From Cololabis saira (Eukaryota; Chordata; Actinopteri; Beloniformes; Belonidae), in NCBI RefSeq assembly GCF_033807715.1, contig NC_084606.1, forward strand, positions 38,894,478 to 38,958,477: a stretch of DNA of 64,000 nucleotides, written 5' to 3'. The translations under genes were made by a program, and so were the position numbers. How positions within the stretch are numbered: position 1 is the stretch's first letter; each line of letters begins with the position of its first letter. The notes under the pieces were generated by a model. The model was not told the DNA's origin, did no database searches, and saw nothing but the letters and a program-made list of their open reading frames with translations. This document shows, piece by piece, positions 9,867 to 21,119 of this stretch.

Positions 9867-12454
9867 TCACAATCAATGATCAACTTTGCTGTCGTTTCAT
9901 CTGACCTTCGGCCACATGTCTTGGACACTCGGGTGAAGAGAGGGGCTGAGCTGTCAACTGATCACCACCTCGTGGTGAGTTGGATGCGCTGGCGGAGGAG
10001 GAGGTTGGACAGACCGGGCAGACCCAAACGGATTGTGAGGGTCTGTTGGGAACGTCTGGCTGAGCCCTCTGTCAGGGACATCTTCAACTCTCACCTCCGG
10101 GAGAGCTTCTCTCTGTCAGGGACATCTTCAACTCTCACCTCCGGGAGAGCTTCTCTCGGATCCCGGGGGAGACGGGGGACATCGAGTCCGAGTGGACCAT
10201 GTTCTCTGCCTCCATTGTCGACGCGGCTGTTCGGAGTTGTGGTCGCAAGGTCTCCGGTGCCTGTCGTGGCGGCAATCCTAGAACCCGGTGGTGGACACCG
10301 GAAGTACAGGATGCTGTCAGACTGAAGAAGTAGTCCTACCGGGCTATGTTGGCCTGTGGGACTCCTGACGCAGTAGATAGGTACCGGCAGGCCAAGCGAG
10401 CCGCGGCTCGGGCAGTCCTGGAGGCAAAAACCCGGGTCTGGGAGGAGTTCGGTGAGGCCATGGAGGAAGACTTTCGGTCGGCCTCGAGGAAATTCCGGAG
10501 GACCGTTCGGCGCCTCAGAAGGGGGAAGCAGTACTCTGCCGGCACCGCTTACAGTGTGGGTGGGGAGCTGTTGACCTCGACTGGGGACATTGTCAGCCTG
10601 GTGGAAGGAATACTTTGAGGATCTCCTCAACCCGACTGACATGCCTTCCACTGAGGAAGCAGAGAGTGAGGACTCTGGGGCGTGCTCATCCATCACCCAA
10701 GCCGAGGTCACTGAGGTGGTTCGTAAGCTCCTCAGTGGCAGGGCACCGGGGGTGGATGAGATTCGCCCTGAGTACCTCAAGTCTCTGGATGTCGTAGGGC
10801 TGTCTTGGTTGACATGCCTCTGCAACATTGCATAGAGGAAGGGGACAGTACCGCTGGAGTGGCAAACCGGGATCGTGGTCCCTCTGTTTAAAAAGGGGGA
10901 CCGGAGAGTGTGTTCCAACTATAGGGGGATCACACTTCTCAGCCTCTAAGAAAGTCTACGCCAGGGTACTGGAGAGGAGAATACGGACGATAGTTGAACC
11001 TCGGATTCAGAAAGAACAATGCAGTTTTCGTCCCGGTCGTGGAACACTGGACCAGCTCTACAACCACCGCAGGGTGCTCGAGGGTTCGTGGGAATTTGCC
11101 CAACCAGTCTACATGTGCTTTTTGGATCTGGAGAAGGCATTTGACCGTGTCCCTCGTGCCATTCTGTGGGGGCTCGGTGAGTATGGAGTCCGGGGCCCTC
11201 TGTTAAGGGCTGTCCGGTCTCTGTATGATCGGAGTAGGAGTCTGGTTCGCATTGCCGGCAGTAAGTCAGACTTGTTCCCGGTGCATGTTGGACTCCGGCA
11301 GGGCTGCCCTTTGTCACCGGTCCTGTTCATCATTTTTATGGACAGGATTTCTAGGCGCAGCCAGGGGCCGGAGGGGATCCAGTTTGGGAACCTCAGGATT
11401 TCATCTCTGCTTTTTGCGGATGATGTTGTCCTGTTGGCTTCATCGGACCGGGACCTTCAGCATGTGCTGGGGCGGTTTGAGGCCGAGTGCGACGCGGCAG
11501 GGATGAGAATCAGCACCTCCAAAACCGAGGCCATGGTTCTCCATCGGGAAAGGGTGGCGTGCCTTCTCCGGGTGGGTGGAGAAGTCCTGCCTCAGGTGGA
11601 GGAGTTCAAGTATCTCGGGGTCTTGTTCACGAGTGAGGGAACAATGGAGCGTGAGATTGACAGACGGATCGGTGCAGCGTCCGCAGTAATGCGGTCGATG
11701 TACTGGACCGTCGTGGTGAAGAAGGAGCTGAGTCGAAAGGGGAAGCTCTCGATTTACCGGTCAATCTACGCCCCTACCCTCACCTATGGTCATGAACTTT
11801 GGGTAGTGACCGAAAGGACGAGATCGCGGATACAAGCGGCCAAGATGAGTTTCCTCCGCAGGGTGGCTGGACGCTCCCTTAGAGATGAGTTTCCTCCACA
11901 GGGTGGCTGGACGCTCCCTTAGAGATGAGTTTCCTCCGCAGGGTGGCTGGACGCTCCCTTAGAGATAGGGTGAGGAGTTTGGTCACCCGGGAGGAGCTCG
12001 GAGTCGAGCCGCTGCTCCTTCACATTGAAAGGAGTCAGCTGAGGTGGCTTGGGCATCTGTACCGGATCCTCCTGGACGCCTCCCTAGGGAGGTGTTCCAG
12101 GCATGTCCCTCCTCCCTAGGGAGGTGTTCCAGGCATGTCCCTCCTCCCTAGGGAGGTGTTCCAGGCATGTCCCTCCTCCCTAGGGAGGTGTTCCAGGCAT
12201 GTCCCTCCTCCCTAGGGAGGTGTTCCCGGCATGTCCCTCCGGGAGGAGCCCCCGGGGAAGACCCAGGACACGCTGGAGAGACTATGACTCTCGGCTGGCC
12301 TGGGAACGCCTCGGACTCCCCTGGAAGAGCTGGAGGAAGAGCTGGAGGAAGAGATGGAGGAAGAGCTGGCGGAAGTGTCTGGGGTTAAGGAAGTCTGGGC
12401 ATCCCTGCTGAGGCTGCTGCCCTGCGAACCGGGAACGGATAAGCGGAAGAAGAT
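9867..12454 (+). pseudogene. RTE-like LINE, 5'-truncated and broken copy
   Basis: The sequence matches the intact element at 40.4 kb from the end of the endonuclease ([16 protein letters not shown], frame near 9950) through the reverse transcriptase to the C-terminus. Recognisable RT motifs are DLEKAFDRVPR, LRQGCPLSPVLF and FADDVVLLAS (about 11120-11440). It is disabled by frameshifts and stops (near 10330, 10610 and 10830) and by local tandem duplications: a 44-bp duplication at 10071-10160, a 40-bp block three times at 11844-11965 and a 32-bp block five times at 12081-12240. It ends like the intact copy (AACGGATAAGCGG). Confidence 0.88.
12081..12240. repeat. 32-bp tandem repeat x5 inside the LINE
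   Basis: The unit CTAGGGAGGTGTTCCAGGCA plus 12 further bases starts at 12084 and repeats every 32 bp (12116, 12148 and so on). In the intact LINE at 43.5 kb the same segment is present once, so this is a local expansion. 32 is not a multiple of three, so the reading frame is destroyed. Confidence 0.9.
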
Positions 12455-12555
12455 GAAAAGAAGATTTCTTTTGTGTATTTTTCTTTTTTTTTTACAATTT
12501 GAGCATAATTGTTCTCCTCTGCCTTTCACCACAACTTTGAGGCACCTCATTTTAA

Positions 12556-12628
12556 CCCTTGTGCTGTCTTCGGGTCAAGGAAGGAGGAAGAGAAGAAGGG
12601 AGGAAAGAAGGAAGGAAGGAACAATGAA

Positions 12629-12660
<32 letters not shown>

Positions 12661-13099
12661 AGGAAGGAAGGGAGAAAAGAAGGATGGAAGGAAGGGAGAA
12701 AAGAAGGATGGGAGGAAGGGAGAAAAGAAGGATGGAAGGAAGGGAGAAAAGAAGGATGGGAGGAAGGGAGAAAATAAGGAAGGGGGGATGGGAGAAAAGG
12801 AAGGGAGAAAAGACGGAAGGGAGGAAGGAAGGAAGGAAGGAAGGAAGAAAACAAGGAAAGAAGGAAGGAAGGGAGAAAAGAGGAAGGGAAGAACGAAGGA
12901 GAGAGCAGGAGGAAATTAGGAAGGAAGGGAAAAAAGAAGGAAGATAGGAAGGAAGGTAGGAAGGAAGGAAGGAAGGAAGGAAGGAAGGAAGGAAGGAAGG
13001 AAGGAAGGAAGGAAGGAAGGAAGGAAGGAAGGAAGGATAGAGCAGGAGGAAAGAAGGAACAGGAGAATTAGGTAATTTTGACCCAAAGACAGTACAAGG
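12556..13099. mobile_element. piggyBac-like MITE carrying a GGAA array
   Basis: The ends CCCTTGTGCTGTCTTCGGG (12556) and CCCAAAGACAGTACAAGG (ending 13099) are inverted repeats, flanked by TTAA at 12552-12555 and 13100-13103. A start with CCC directly after TTAA fits piggyBac. The whole interior (12580-13040) is GGAA/GAAA repeat, including a higher-order unit of GAAGGATGGAAGGAAGGGAG near 12680-12780 and a pure GGAA run at 12955-13035. Lys/Arg/Glu-rich frames here are not genes. Confidence 0.82.
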
Positions 13100-13103
13100 T
13101 TAA

Positions 13104-13784
13104 AAAGTCTTGCCTCACCCGCCAGCAAAGTAATCATACTGCCTTTTAAATCCAGCTGAGACCAGGCCTAGTTTTACTTAAACATCCTCAACGCAGCTCT
13201 AACACAGCAACACCCAACCCTGCTGCACGAGACATTTCTGAACTCTAACCACCCCTGGAGAGATGTTTACGTTTGTAGAGAGGAGTTACTGCCTGTCGCT
13301 TAAACACAGGTGCCCTAACAATGTCTGAGTAAGTATGTTCACATCCCAACCTACATTCATTACATGTAGTTTACTCTGGATGGCTTTCTGTCTGAGGCCG
13401 GGACCAGCGTGTTTAGACTGGACTCTGGTGGGATTGCACGTCAACACATAAATTTACTTCTAAAAGGAAGGAGCTGCGTCTGTATGAGACAAACACAACC
13501 AGTGAGTTTACAAGGAACACTCTTTATGGGCTATAAGAGATGAATTCTTCCAATTCTTCCCATTTAATTTTTCCAAAGCCGGGTTCTCTTTTAATTTCAA
13601 ATGTGCTTTCCTAAGTAGGAAAGAATGTATTTCAAATTAAAAAAGAGAAAGACAATCATGTAATAAAATGTACAACCACTTCTTTCACTGGTGCACACTG
13701 ACAGAAACAAACAAAGAGCGTCTCATCTGCCTCTCTGTATGCTAATCATAGGCTAGAAATATAATAATATTGGGTATAAATGTT
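13104..13784. other. no recognised feature
   Basis: About 680 bp in which I recognise no exon or repeat. Confidence 0.35.
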
Positions 13785-14010
13785 CAGGACTGTCTCAGAA
13801 AATTAGAATATTGTGATTTTCTGTAATGCAATTAAAAAAACAAAAATGTCATACATTCCGGATTCATTACAAATCAACTGAAATATTGCAAGCCTTTTAT
13901 TATTTTAATATTGCTGATCATGGCTTACAGTTTAAGAAAACTCAAATATCCTATTTAAAAAAAATAGAATATTCTGGGAATCTTAATCTTAAACTGTAAG
14001 CCATAAACCA
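13785..14010 (+). repeat. mariner/Tc-type palindromic MITE, truncated
   Basis: It begins CAGGACTGTCTCAGAAAATT and follows the 4.7-kb element, but lacks its second half and the 3' terminus. It is useful as the uninterrupted reference for the insertion at 4765-5692. Confidence 0.8.
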
Positions 14011-14039
14011 TAAAAAGCCATAAAAAGGGAAAAAAGTTT

Positions 14040-14340
14040 CCCTTTTCTTATTCCACACGCTTTTTCCGTCCGTTAATACGGCCCGAACCGCAACGTGCAC
14101 CCATGCATGGCATACATCGTTAGATGCGTCTCCATCGTGCCTCGATGGGCATTACATTTCTCAGTCAAAAGTGTTACCGTGGCAACGCTACAAGCCAAAA
14201 AGTAAAAAAAAGGCAAAAATTTGGACGCTTATTGCTCGACTGAACTTAATCGTAGAGACATCGTTCAAATTTACAAACACTCGGCCCGATTGGCACTAAC
14301 GGCCCGTTAGTGCCATGCCTTTGTACCACCTCATCATGCT
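14040..14340 (+). repeat. diverged GGGCCCGAGCAC-family fragment
   Basis: The order of blocks TTAATACGGCCCGAACC (14073), GATGCGTCTCCATC (14133) and AAAGTGTTACCGTGGCAACG (14168) is that of the family's 360-460-bp unit. Both ends are missing. Confidence 0.6.
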
Positions 14341-14645
14341 AATTATTGACGATATTAAACTTTCAATAAAAAAAAAAATGTCCATTTGACTTTGGACGCT
14401 TGTTGCTAGGCAACAGGTTATCGTAGGGACATGATTCAAATGATTTCAAAACTCGCCTCGCTGTGGACTACAACATATTCAAATTTCATGAAGCTGTGAT
14501 TTACATAAATTTTAAGTCAAAATGCCTGCCAAATGGCCCCATCCCCAAAGGTTTATTAACAACCCTAAACTACTTCTTGGCCATTATTAATCACCCTAAA
14601 CCACACAACCCCGAAGCAGGGGCTGTGGTTTATTAACAACCCTAA

Positions 14646-14850
14646 ACAACACCCCCTCCGCACAGGAATGAATGCAATACAACCGTAAACACCTCAAACT
14701 GACATAGAACCACCCCGAACACAAACACTACAACCATTACACAACCACTACAGCCTTAAACACGACCACTACAGCTCCAAACCAAAGCAGCAAGAGGGGA
14801 CGAATGGGCAGTAGGGCATGCCCATATCAAAATTTCCTGAAATGTTCTAG
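14646..14850 (+). repeat. dispersed repeat shared with 1.05-1.57 kb
   Basis: Blocks ACAACCGTAAACACCTCAAA (14680) and AGCAAGAGGGGACGAATGGG (14788) match 1.05-1.57 kb in reverse, and 24.23-24.31 kb directly. The class is unknown. Confidence 0.5.
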
Positions 14851-14859
14851 TTGTTATTA

Positions 14860-15350
14860 TTATCATCATTATTATTATTTGGGATAGGTTCTAACCCCTG
14901 TGACCCTCTAAAGGAGGAAATGGTCCGTGCCCATCTCCGGTCCCCCCTCACTGCCCTTGCAGCTGGGCACGCCTTTGGCTCTGGGGTTCCCGCTTTCATT
15001 GGTGCGGGTGCCGGCCGACCGGCGTTGACGGTCGGGGTGGCTCCGTCTCTCCACACAGCTACACAGACATACACACCTGCTCACTCACCTACATACTCAC
15101 TCCACAGTTTTGGGGGACAGTTAATCGCAGCAGCCTAGTCTTGACTCAGTTTCAGAGACCTGAAATGGTTGCTGTTTTTGCTTCTGCCTGTTCTCATTTG
15201 TTCGTTTGTTTTCTCTCTTGCAGATTTCAAAGACTTGTGTGCCCGTTGTGCGTTTACCTGTGTTTCTCTCATTTCAGACTAGCAGTGGCACTAGCATGCC
15301 ACCCCTCACCCCTGTTACACGTTAAAAGAGTAGCATCTTGATACTGTGCA
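14860..15350 (+). repeat. dispersed repeat shared with 9.47-9.85 kb
   Basis: The 15100-15250 section (CCACAGTTTTGGGGGACAGT through TTGCAGATTTCAAAGACTTG) matches 9.68-9.82 kb in reverse. It starts next to an ATT microsatellite. Short open frames have no recognisable domain. Confidence 0.5.
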
Positions 15351-15461
15351 TGTTCCCGGGAGTTTGATGCACAACAGCTGGAGACGATCTATCTTGTCTC
15401 ATTCATTTTCTTTTCCACAGAAACAGACATTCCTAAATGCTTGCCTATATTTGGTGGTACA

Positions 15462-15917
15462 TTATGTAGAACCACTTAGACTGTTCTTTTTTTTAAAGTG
15501 GCTAATGATGGCAAATGTTTGGCACAGAGGAACAATACCTGAAAACTGAGACATATTTAAAATGTCTGAAAGCCCCAAGGCCATACAATGTGCAACCCTC
15601 TTAAAGAAACCTGTTGCCAGAGTATCAAGGCAGCAAGTGGTGGAATTCAGGTGGTGTATGATGTCAGCCTGGTTCTTATGAGTAATTAGAAAGAATTGTG
15701 TCCAGGTTTCTGTCATTGGACACAAAGGTGGCACATATCCTGTGTCCACCATTAAAACACTGACTGACTGTCTGATTTTCTGAACTTTGTCGCAGAAATT
15801 AATGTACTCTGCAATGCAGTCAGTCATCGAATTGATGTTGTTTCCATGGAGATCGTCCCAATCTAACACAGTCTCACAGTCTAGGAATTTAAGAAATGTT
15901 TCTCCTTTATGCTCCAA
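15462..15917 (-). pseudogene. L2-like LINE fragment with internal deletion
   Basis: The minus-strand frame reads NINSMTDCIAEYINFC, like the linker upstream of reverse transcriptase in fish L2 LINEs. Later CLDTLATGFFKRVAHCMALG and SGIVPLCQTFAI match the start of the RT domain (compare CMLDPIPTRLFKHIF in the 21-kb element). The intervening linker is shortened and no RT catalytic motif follows, so it is a dead fragment. Confidence 0.6.
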
Positions 15918-16159
15918 TACTTACTTGCAGCAGACGTGTTATTGTGTTCTATTTCGTCCCTTGATGACCGCCAGGCGGTGCTGTAAGCACTGGATATCTC
16001 CGCTCGCACATGCACATGTTGAGTACAAATAACAACAATGTCAAGTCACCCGTGACCCCTGCATGACCCCCGGAAGGGTATATCTTCCGGCGTCGGTATG
16101 GGATCGGTTCCTCATTCTTTTTGCTTTGCGCGTCTGAAGTACAGGACGGAAATAGAAGG

Positions 16160-17897
16160 TGTCATGGTCACAGTTTCATTGGTTTTTTTACTGTGTTACT
16201 GACTCTCCTGTCGTCTGGATCCTGCCACCCTCATCAGCCTCATTCCCTTCACCTGTGCTTCCCCGGCCCAGCTCCACACCAGGGGCCGGATTCACCAATA
16301 TCTTCTTAAGAAAATCTTAAGAAATGTCTTAAGATCTAAAATTAAGAAGTTCGTAAGAAAGTTTTTAAGTGCAATTCCTCAATATTTTCTTAAGAACCAT
16401 CTTAAGAACTGTCATTTCTTACGAATTTCTTATTTTTCTACTTAAGAACTTCTTAAAATATGGCTGTATCTGAAATCACTCAATCAATTCAGCAGCCGCT
16501 CCAGCAGACCGTTCAGCAGTAGCAGCCAAGTATCCCAGAATGCATTTCGCACCAAAACGACAGCGGAAGCCGAGAGCTAAAAGCAGGCAAAAAGCTGTTT
16601 TAATTTCCGCTGTAGCGCTGTTAATATGCAACTTTATTAAGTTTTAATATTTTTTCAGGTGCCAAAGTAAACGTTAAGATCCCCAACCTGGCCTCAGTTT
16701 ATCCAAATAACGCCTGTTGAGAAATTTGCTCCGACGTTTTCGGGGATCAGAAGAGCCGGCGGCCGCGGGGAGCAGCATTAGCTCACGGCCGGAGGGAGAG
16801 ACGTGATCGGCCGGTCAAACCGTGCTGTCGTCCCGGGGAGAAACTGATCCAATGAACTGACCTGAAGCTCTGTGGAGAATTGTCGCTGGTTGAAATAAAT
16901 CATTTAGGAAGATAAATGTTGGTTTAATAGATGAAATCTAACAGTTGTAGCTTCCATATTAGTTTGTCTGAATATTAAGTGAAGCTTCATGTTTTTACTG
17001 GAGCCCCAGAAGCAGCTGCTGCTCTGTCTGAACATCAGAGCCGTCACAAATTTTTAAGGTATTAAAATGAACATATCAGTCTATTGGATTTAATTTTGTT
17101 TTATTAAGCTACATATGTTTGGGTTTTTATTTATGCACCTCTACGTACTTGGTATACAAAATTGTATGTATTATTCATTTCATTATATTATTATTATTTT
17201 TATTAATTTCATTATATTTAGTCGATTCACCTGAAGCGAGACTTCACTACACCAATGCATCGCTCCACAATATTGCGGATCTTTGTTTGTGCATGTGCAA
17301 ATGTGTTGAAAAAGGTGATATTAGAGTCTTACCATTTCACAGACCAAATCTTAAGACAGGTCAAGGTTGTCTTAAGTTAAGAACAAAGTTAAGAACAAAT
17401 TTGAGAACTTTTATTTCAAGAATACCATTTCTTCTTAAGTTTTTTCTTAAGAAGAAACTTAAGAAGAAAGTTAAGAAAATACTTAAGAACTTTTTTGGAG
17501 AATACTTTTCTTTTTTCTTCTTAAGACAGAACTTAAGAAAAAAATGACACTTTTTTTTCTTAAGAATGTTTTGTGAATACGGCCCCTGGTTTCCCTCATC
17601 AGTTTCCCCTTCATATACCGGCCCATTTCCTCATACCTGTTGCCAGATCGTCGTGTGTTTTTGCCTCGCTTTCCAGCCTTCATGTCCGGTTCTGTTTCTG
17701 CCTGCCTGCCTGCCTGCCTGCCTGTGACCCTGCCTGATTCCTGGTTTATGGATTTTTGCCTGCCCGTTTTGGTTTTGTTTGCCTGACCTGCCTGACTACC
17801 CGGTTTGACCCCTGCCTGCCTTTGACAAAGATTAAAGCCTCTTGGACTCTGCCTGGTGTTGTGCATTTGGGTTCTCTGTCCTGTCTGACCCGTGACA
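16160..17897 (+). mobile_element. solo LTR (Gypsy-type), split by another element
   Basis: It starts TGTCATGGTCACAG (16160) and ends CTGACCCGTGACA (17897), with the 5-bp target duplication GAAGG on both sides (16155-16159, 17898-17902). Without the inserted element (16280-17588) the LTR is about 430 bp, with a polyadenylation-like ATTAAAG at 17832. No internal coding region remains, so it arose by LTR-LTR recombination. Confidence 0.85.
16280..17588. mobile_element. TIR element rich in CTTAAGAA motifs, inside the solo LTR
   Basis: The ends CAGGGGCCGGATTCACCAA (16280) and its imperfect complement ending CGGCCCCTG (17588) are inverted repeats. Both ends carry dense runs of CTTAAGAA and its variants (16303-16450 and 17345-17570, well over fifteen in total). 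The centre is of mixed composition with no clear transposase. I could not find a convincing target duplication, so the superfamily is open. Confidence 0.75.
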
Positions 17898-17902
17898 GAA
17901 GG

Positions 17903-18168
17903 CTGTTTAAGCTTTTTCTTTTCCTCCCTACACTGCCGGCCCTGTGCAGCTTCGTGCCATCAAGGTAGGAGTAATGATTTTTTTTCGTCCTCTGAGAAGC
18001 TGTGGCTTGGTGCGATATTTAATGTTTCGCTGGTGGTCTCTGGTGGAGGGCCCCCCATCGAGCCCTCCATTGCAGCGCTGATAGTGGCTCTGGATGAGGC
18101 TCTGAAGCCAGATCCCAAGTGCCCCTCTACCCAGTGTAGGGTTACTGATGGGTATATCTGTAAGGCCT
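17903..18168 (+). other. unassigned open frame between repeats
   Basis: A frame open from 17892 to 18203 has coding-like composition around 17985-18165, including SGGGPPIEPSIAALIVALDE and CPSTQCRVTDGYICKAY. I do not recognise the family. It runs straight into an L2 tail, so it would be at most a fragment of a transposon or host exon. Confidence 0.25.
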
Positions 18169-18169
18169 A

Positions 18170-18282
18170 TTCAATTCAATTCAATTCAATTTTATTTATA
18201 TAGCGTCTAATACAACACCAGTAAGGTGGCGGTTCAAGGAGGGTATACAAGGAGGGATATACATCTATATATATATATATTC
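18170..18282 (-). repeat. second L2 tail plus a short RTE 5' end
   Basis: Two ATTCA-type L2 tails in tandem (18170-18218 and from 18281) are separated by 38 bp (18219-18256) that are the reverse complement of the 5' end of the RTE-like LINE at 40371, followed by the same GATGTATA/(TA)n flank seen there (18257-18280). The shared junction is discussed in the findings. Confidence 0.8.
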
Positions 18283-18589
18283 AATTCAATTCAATTTTAT
18301 TTATATAGCGTCTAATACAACAGAGTTGTCTCTAGACGATTTACAGAGACCCATACCCAGAACATGACCCCCGAGCAGTTATTACATAAACAATGGCAGG
18401 TAAAAACTCCCCTAGTGGGAGAAAAACCTTAAGCCAAACAGTGGCAAGGAAAAACTCCCCTTTAGGAGGGAAGAAACCTTGAGCAGGACCAGGCTCATAA
18501 GGGGGGACCCTCCTGCCGAGGGCCAGACTGGTGGGTCAGGGACGGCAACAGCACAGCAGGCAGGTGGAAGCAGCAACGGGATGACCAGG

Positions 18590-19150
18590 GGTGGGGACCG
18601 CAGGCCAGCACGCAGCTCCCGAAGCTCCGGCCCAATCAGCAAGTCCCAGGTTGGGGTGCAGGGTCAGGGAAAGACTTGTGCTCCGTAATGCAAGCTACAA
18701 GCCACCCACGACCACCTGCAGGACAAAAGAGAGAAAAGGGAGGAGAAGGGGGGGCCAGCAACGGGATGACCAGGGGTGGGGACCGCAGGCCAGCACGCAG
18801 CTCCCGAAGCTCCGGCCCAATCAGCAAGTCCCAGGTTGGGGTGCAGGGTCAGGGAAAGACTTGTGCTCCGTAATGCAAGCTACAAGCCACCCACGACCAC
18901 CTGCAGGACAAAAGAGAGAAAAGGGAGGAGAAGGGGGGGCCAGCAACGGGATGACCAGGGGTGGGGACCGCAGGCCAGCACGCAGCTCCCGAAGCTCCGG
19001 CCCAATCAGCAAGTCCCAGGTTGGGGTGCAGGGTCAGGGAAAGACTTGTGCTCCGTAATGCAAGCTACAAGCCACCCACGACCACCTGCAGGTTCCGGTG
19101 TCCGGCAAAGGATGCTGCAACATGGACAAAAGAGAGAAAAGGGAGGAGAA
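18590..19150 (-). repeat. 185-bp tandem repeat x3 in the L2 3' region
   Basis: The block GACCGCAGGCCAGCACGCAG starts at 18596, 18781 and 18966, an exact 185-bp period. The copies are almost identical and the third diverges after about 19090 into GGTTCCGGTGTCCGG. The same region is single in the L2 copy at 39.97-40.35 kb. The identical 60-70-codon frames inside are repeat artefacts. Confidence 0.92.
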
Positions 19151-19243
19151 GGGGGGGCCAGCACAAGAAACTGAGCGACTCTGACACACTAAAGTTTACA
19201 CTACCTAGAGATTTACCAACACCAGCTAGAGGTTTACTAAACA

Positions 19244-19818
19244 CTAACTATAGGCTTTACTAAACAGAAATGTTTTAAGTTTAGTTTTAAAGGTGGAGGT
19301 GGTGTCAGCCTCCTTAACCCAGATTGGAAGTTGGTTCCATAGTAGTGGTGCCTGATAGCAGAACGCCCGCCCTCCAAATCTACATTTAGATACTCTAGGA
19401 ACTACGAGTAAACCTGCACTCTGAGAACGGAGAGCTCTGACAGGAACATAAGGCACTATCAGGTCTTGCAAATAATGCGGAGCTAAGCCGTTTTGGGCTT
19501 TATACGCAAGTAATAAAATTTTAAATTGGATTCTGAATTTTATGGGTAACCAATGGAGCGACGCTAACACTGGAGAGACGTGGTCTCTCCTGCTAATTCC
19601 TGTCAGTACTCGTGCTGCTGCATTTTGGATCAGCTGGAGCCTATTCAGCAAATTACTTGGACATCCTGCTAACAACACATTACAGTAGAAGTCTAGAAGA
19701 TACAAACGCATGAACTAGTTTTTCTGCATCACTCTGCGAGAGGATTTTCCTAATCTTTGCAATATTACGGAGATGGAAAAAGGCTATTTTACAAACCTGA
19801 TTGACATATGGTTTAAAC
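19244..19818 (-). pseudogene. L2 LINE C-terminal region
   Basis: This continues the same protein beyond the hAT insertion: FKPYVNQVCKIAFFHLRNIA, then LQLIQNAAARVLTG, LASLHWLPIKFRIQFKILLL, NGLAPHYLQDL, PLLWNQLPIWVKEAD and a stop after LFSKAYS. The HWLP...RI.FKIL pattern is typical for fish L2 elements. A frame disruption lies near 19690-19710. Confidence 0.85.
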
Positions 19819-20070
19819 CAGTGATTCTTAACCATAGGGCCGCGGCCCAATGTTGGGCCGCTAGCGCCATCTAGTGGGCCGCAAAAAAAATTTCAGTTTT
19901 GTAAGTGTGGGCCGCGGGGGCCGCGGGACTGCATAGCAACTCCCGACCAAATGAGGAGAAGACACTCAGCTAGCTGTACGTGTAATAGTAAGAGAAATGG
20001 TGTGTTTTTACAGAAAAAAATCCTTTATTTTGCACAGAGTAGGTTTAGATCCGCCAGGATCAGGGATCCT

Positions 20071-20119
20071 ACGGCGTAGGGTCTGCGTCGATTTACGCGG
20101 AACCATAATTCAGGCTTAA
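20071..20119. repeat. half of a palindromic GGCTGATTTATGG MITE
   Basis: Only the right arm is present (CCTACGGCGTAGGGTCTGCG through CATAATTCAGGCTTA). The left arm is lost. Confidence 0.7.
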
Positions 20120-20537
20120 GGCGGACGTAATTGAAGCCACCATGAGAAGGGGGAAGGGGGGCGTGATTTGCCAGTGATTGCCCGGCGGCGGCTCCGTGGG
20201 GCTCGCTGCCGAGAAGGAGACGAGACTCCCGGGGGAGCTGCCCCGCAGAGGCGGGCCGGAGAGCCGGAGGAGCCGCCCGACTGAGCGGGAGCCGACGCGT
20301 CCCCGCGGCCGCGGAGCCCGCTGCCGCTCGGGCGGCGGCGGGTTCCGTCGTTACTGCTGAAGGATGGTAGATGCGTGGGCTGAAGTGTCTGCTGGACTGG
20401 ACTGTTGTTGCAAAAGCATCGGAAAGTGACTGGGCTGCAGCGCGGAGAGCTGCGGGCTCGGATGAAGCCCGACACGCTGAGTCCTGACAACTGATTAATT
20501 TAATATCTTAAATAAAATAAATCTTAAAACACCCATG

Positions 20538-20700
20538 TTTGAGTCCAGATACAGCTGTGAAGCAGCTTTCTCCACAATGAACATAATTAAAACTAAATAT
20601 CGTTCCAGGTTCACCAGCAGCACCTTCACATGAGAACCTGACACCATCCAGCCCAGATTTAAAGTCCTGACAGGAGAAAGCTCAGTTATCTCACTAAACA
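20538..20700 (+). pseudogene. hAT transposase C-terminal (dimerisation) remnant
   Basis: Plus-strand translation gives SRYSCEAAFSTMNIIKTKYR followed by SRFTSSTFT, a stop, then IQPRFKVL in the same frame. The pattern CEAAFS.MN..KTKYR is the conserved start of the hAT C-terminal dimerisation domain. The upstream DDE domain is absent and a stop interrupts the remainder. Confidence 0.75.
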
Positions 20701-21030
20701 ACAGAAAGTGGGGGCATAAGATTATAAGAGGGGAAGAAAGAGAAACTGCAAAACTGTTCAATTGTTAAGATGTGTTTATATTCATTTAGTATAAAAATGT
20801 GTTGAGACAATTAAAAAAGAAAAGGGGAAATACAAACTGCTGGTAGAGAAATAAAATAAGATAGCATTTGAAAAATAAAATAAAATCAATTTTATTTTTA
20901 AGAGAAAAAAATATGTGTAATTCAAGTTACACGTGTTAAGTGGCAAATATTTTTGAAATGTACTTTTTTAATATAACAGTCAGATGCAGATGTTGATACA
21001 ACTATGAGGCTACTTGAATATATACACACA

Positions 21031-21031
21031 C

Positions 21032-21117
<86 letters not shown>
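21031..21117. repeat. (TA)n microsatellite
   Basis: About 43 TA units near the right end of the hAT element. Confidence 0.95.

Positions 21118-21119
<2 letters not shown>

Noticed and set aside
10091..10918. 275-codon minus-strand frame in the first RTE copy
   Set aside because: Antisense of a GC-rich LINE ORF; same shadow appears at the 42-kb copy.
12354..13137. Long Lys/Arg/Glu-rich and Phe/Pro/Ser-rich frames
   Set aside because: Products of the GGAA array inside the piggyBac-like MITE.
15141..15341. Possible exon with an acceptor (TTTTCTCTCTTGCAG)
   Set aside because: The stretch is a dispersed repeat also present at 9.7 kb; no domain or partner exon.
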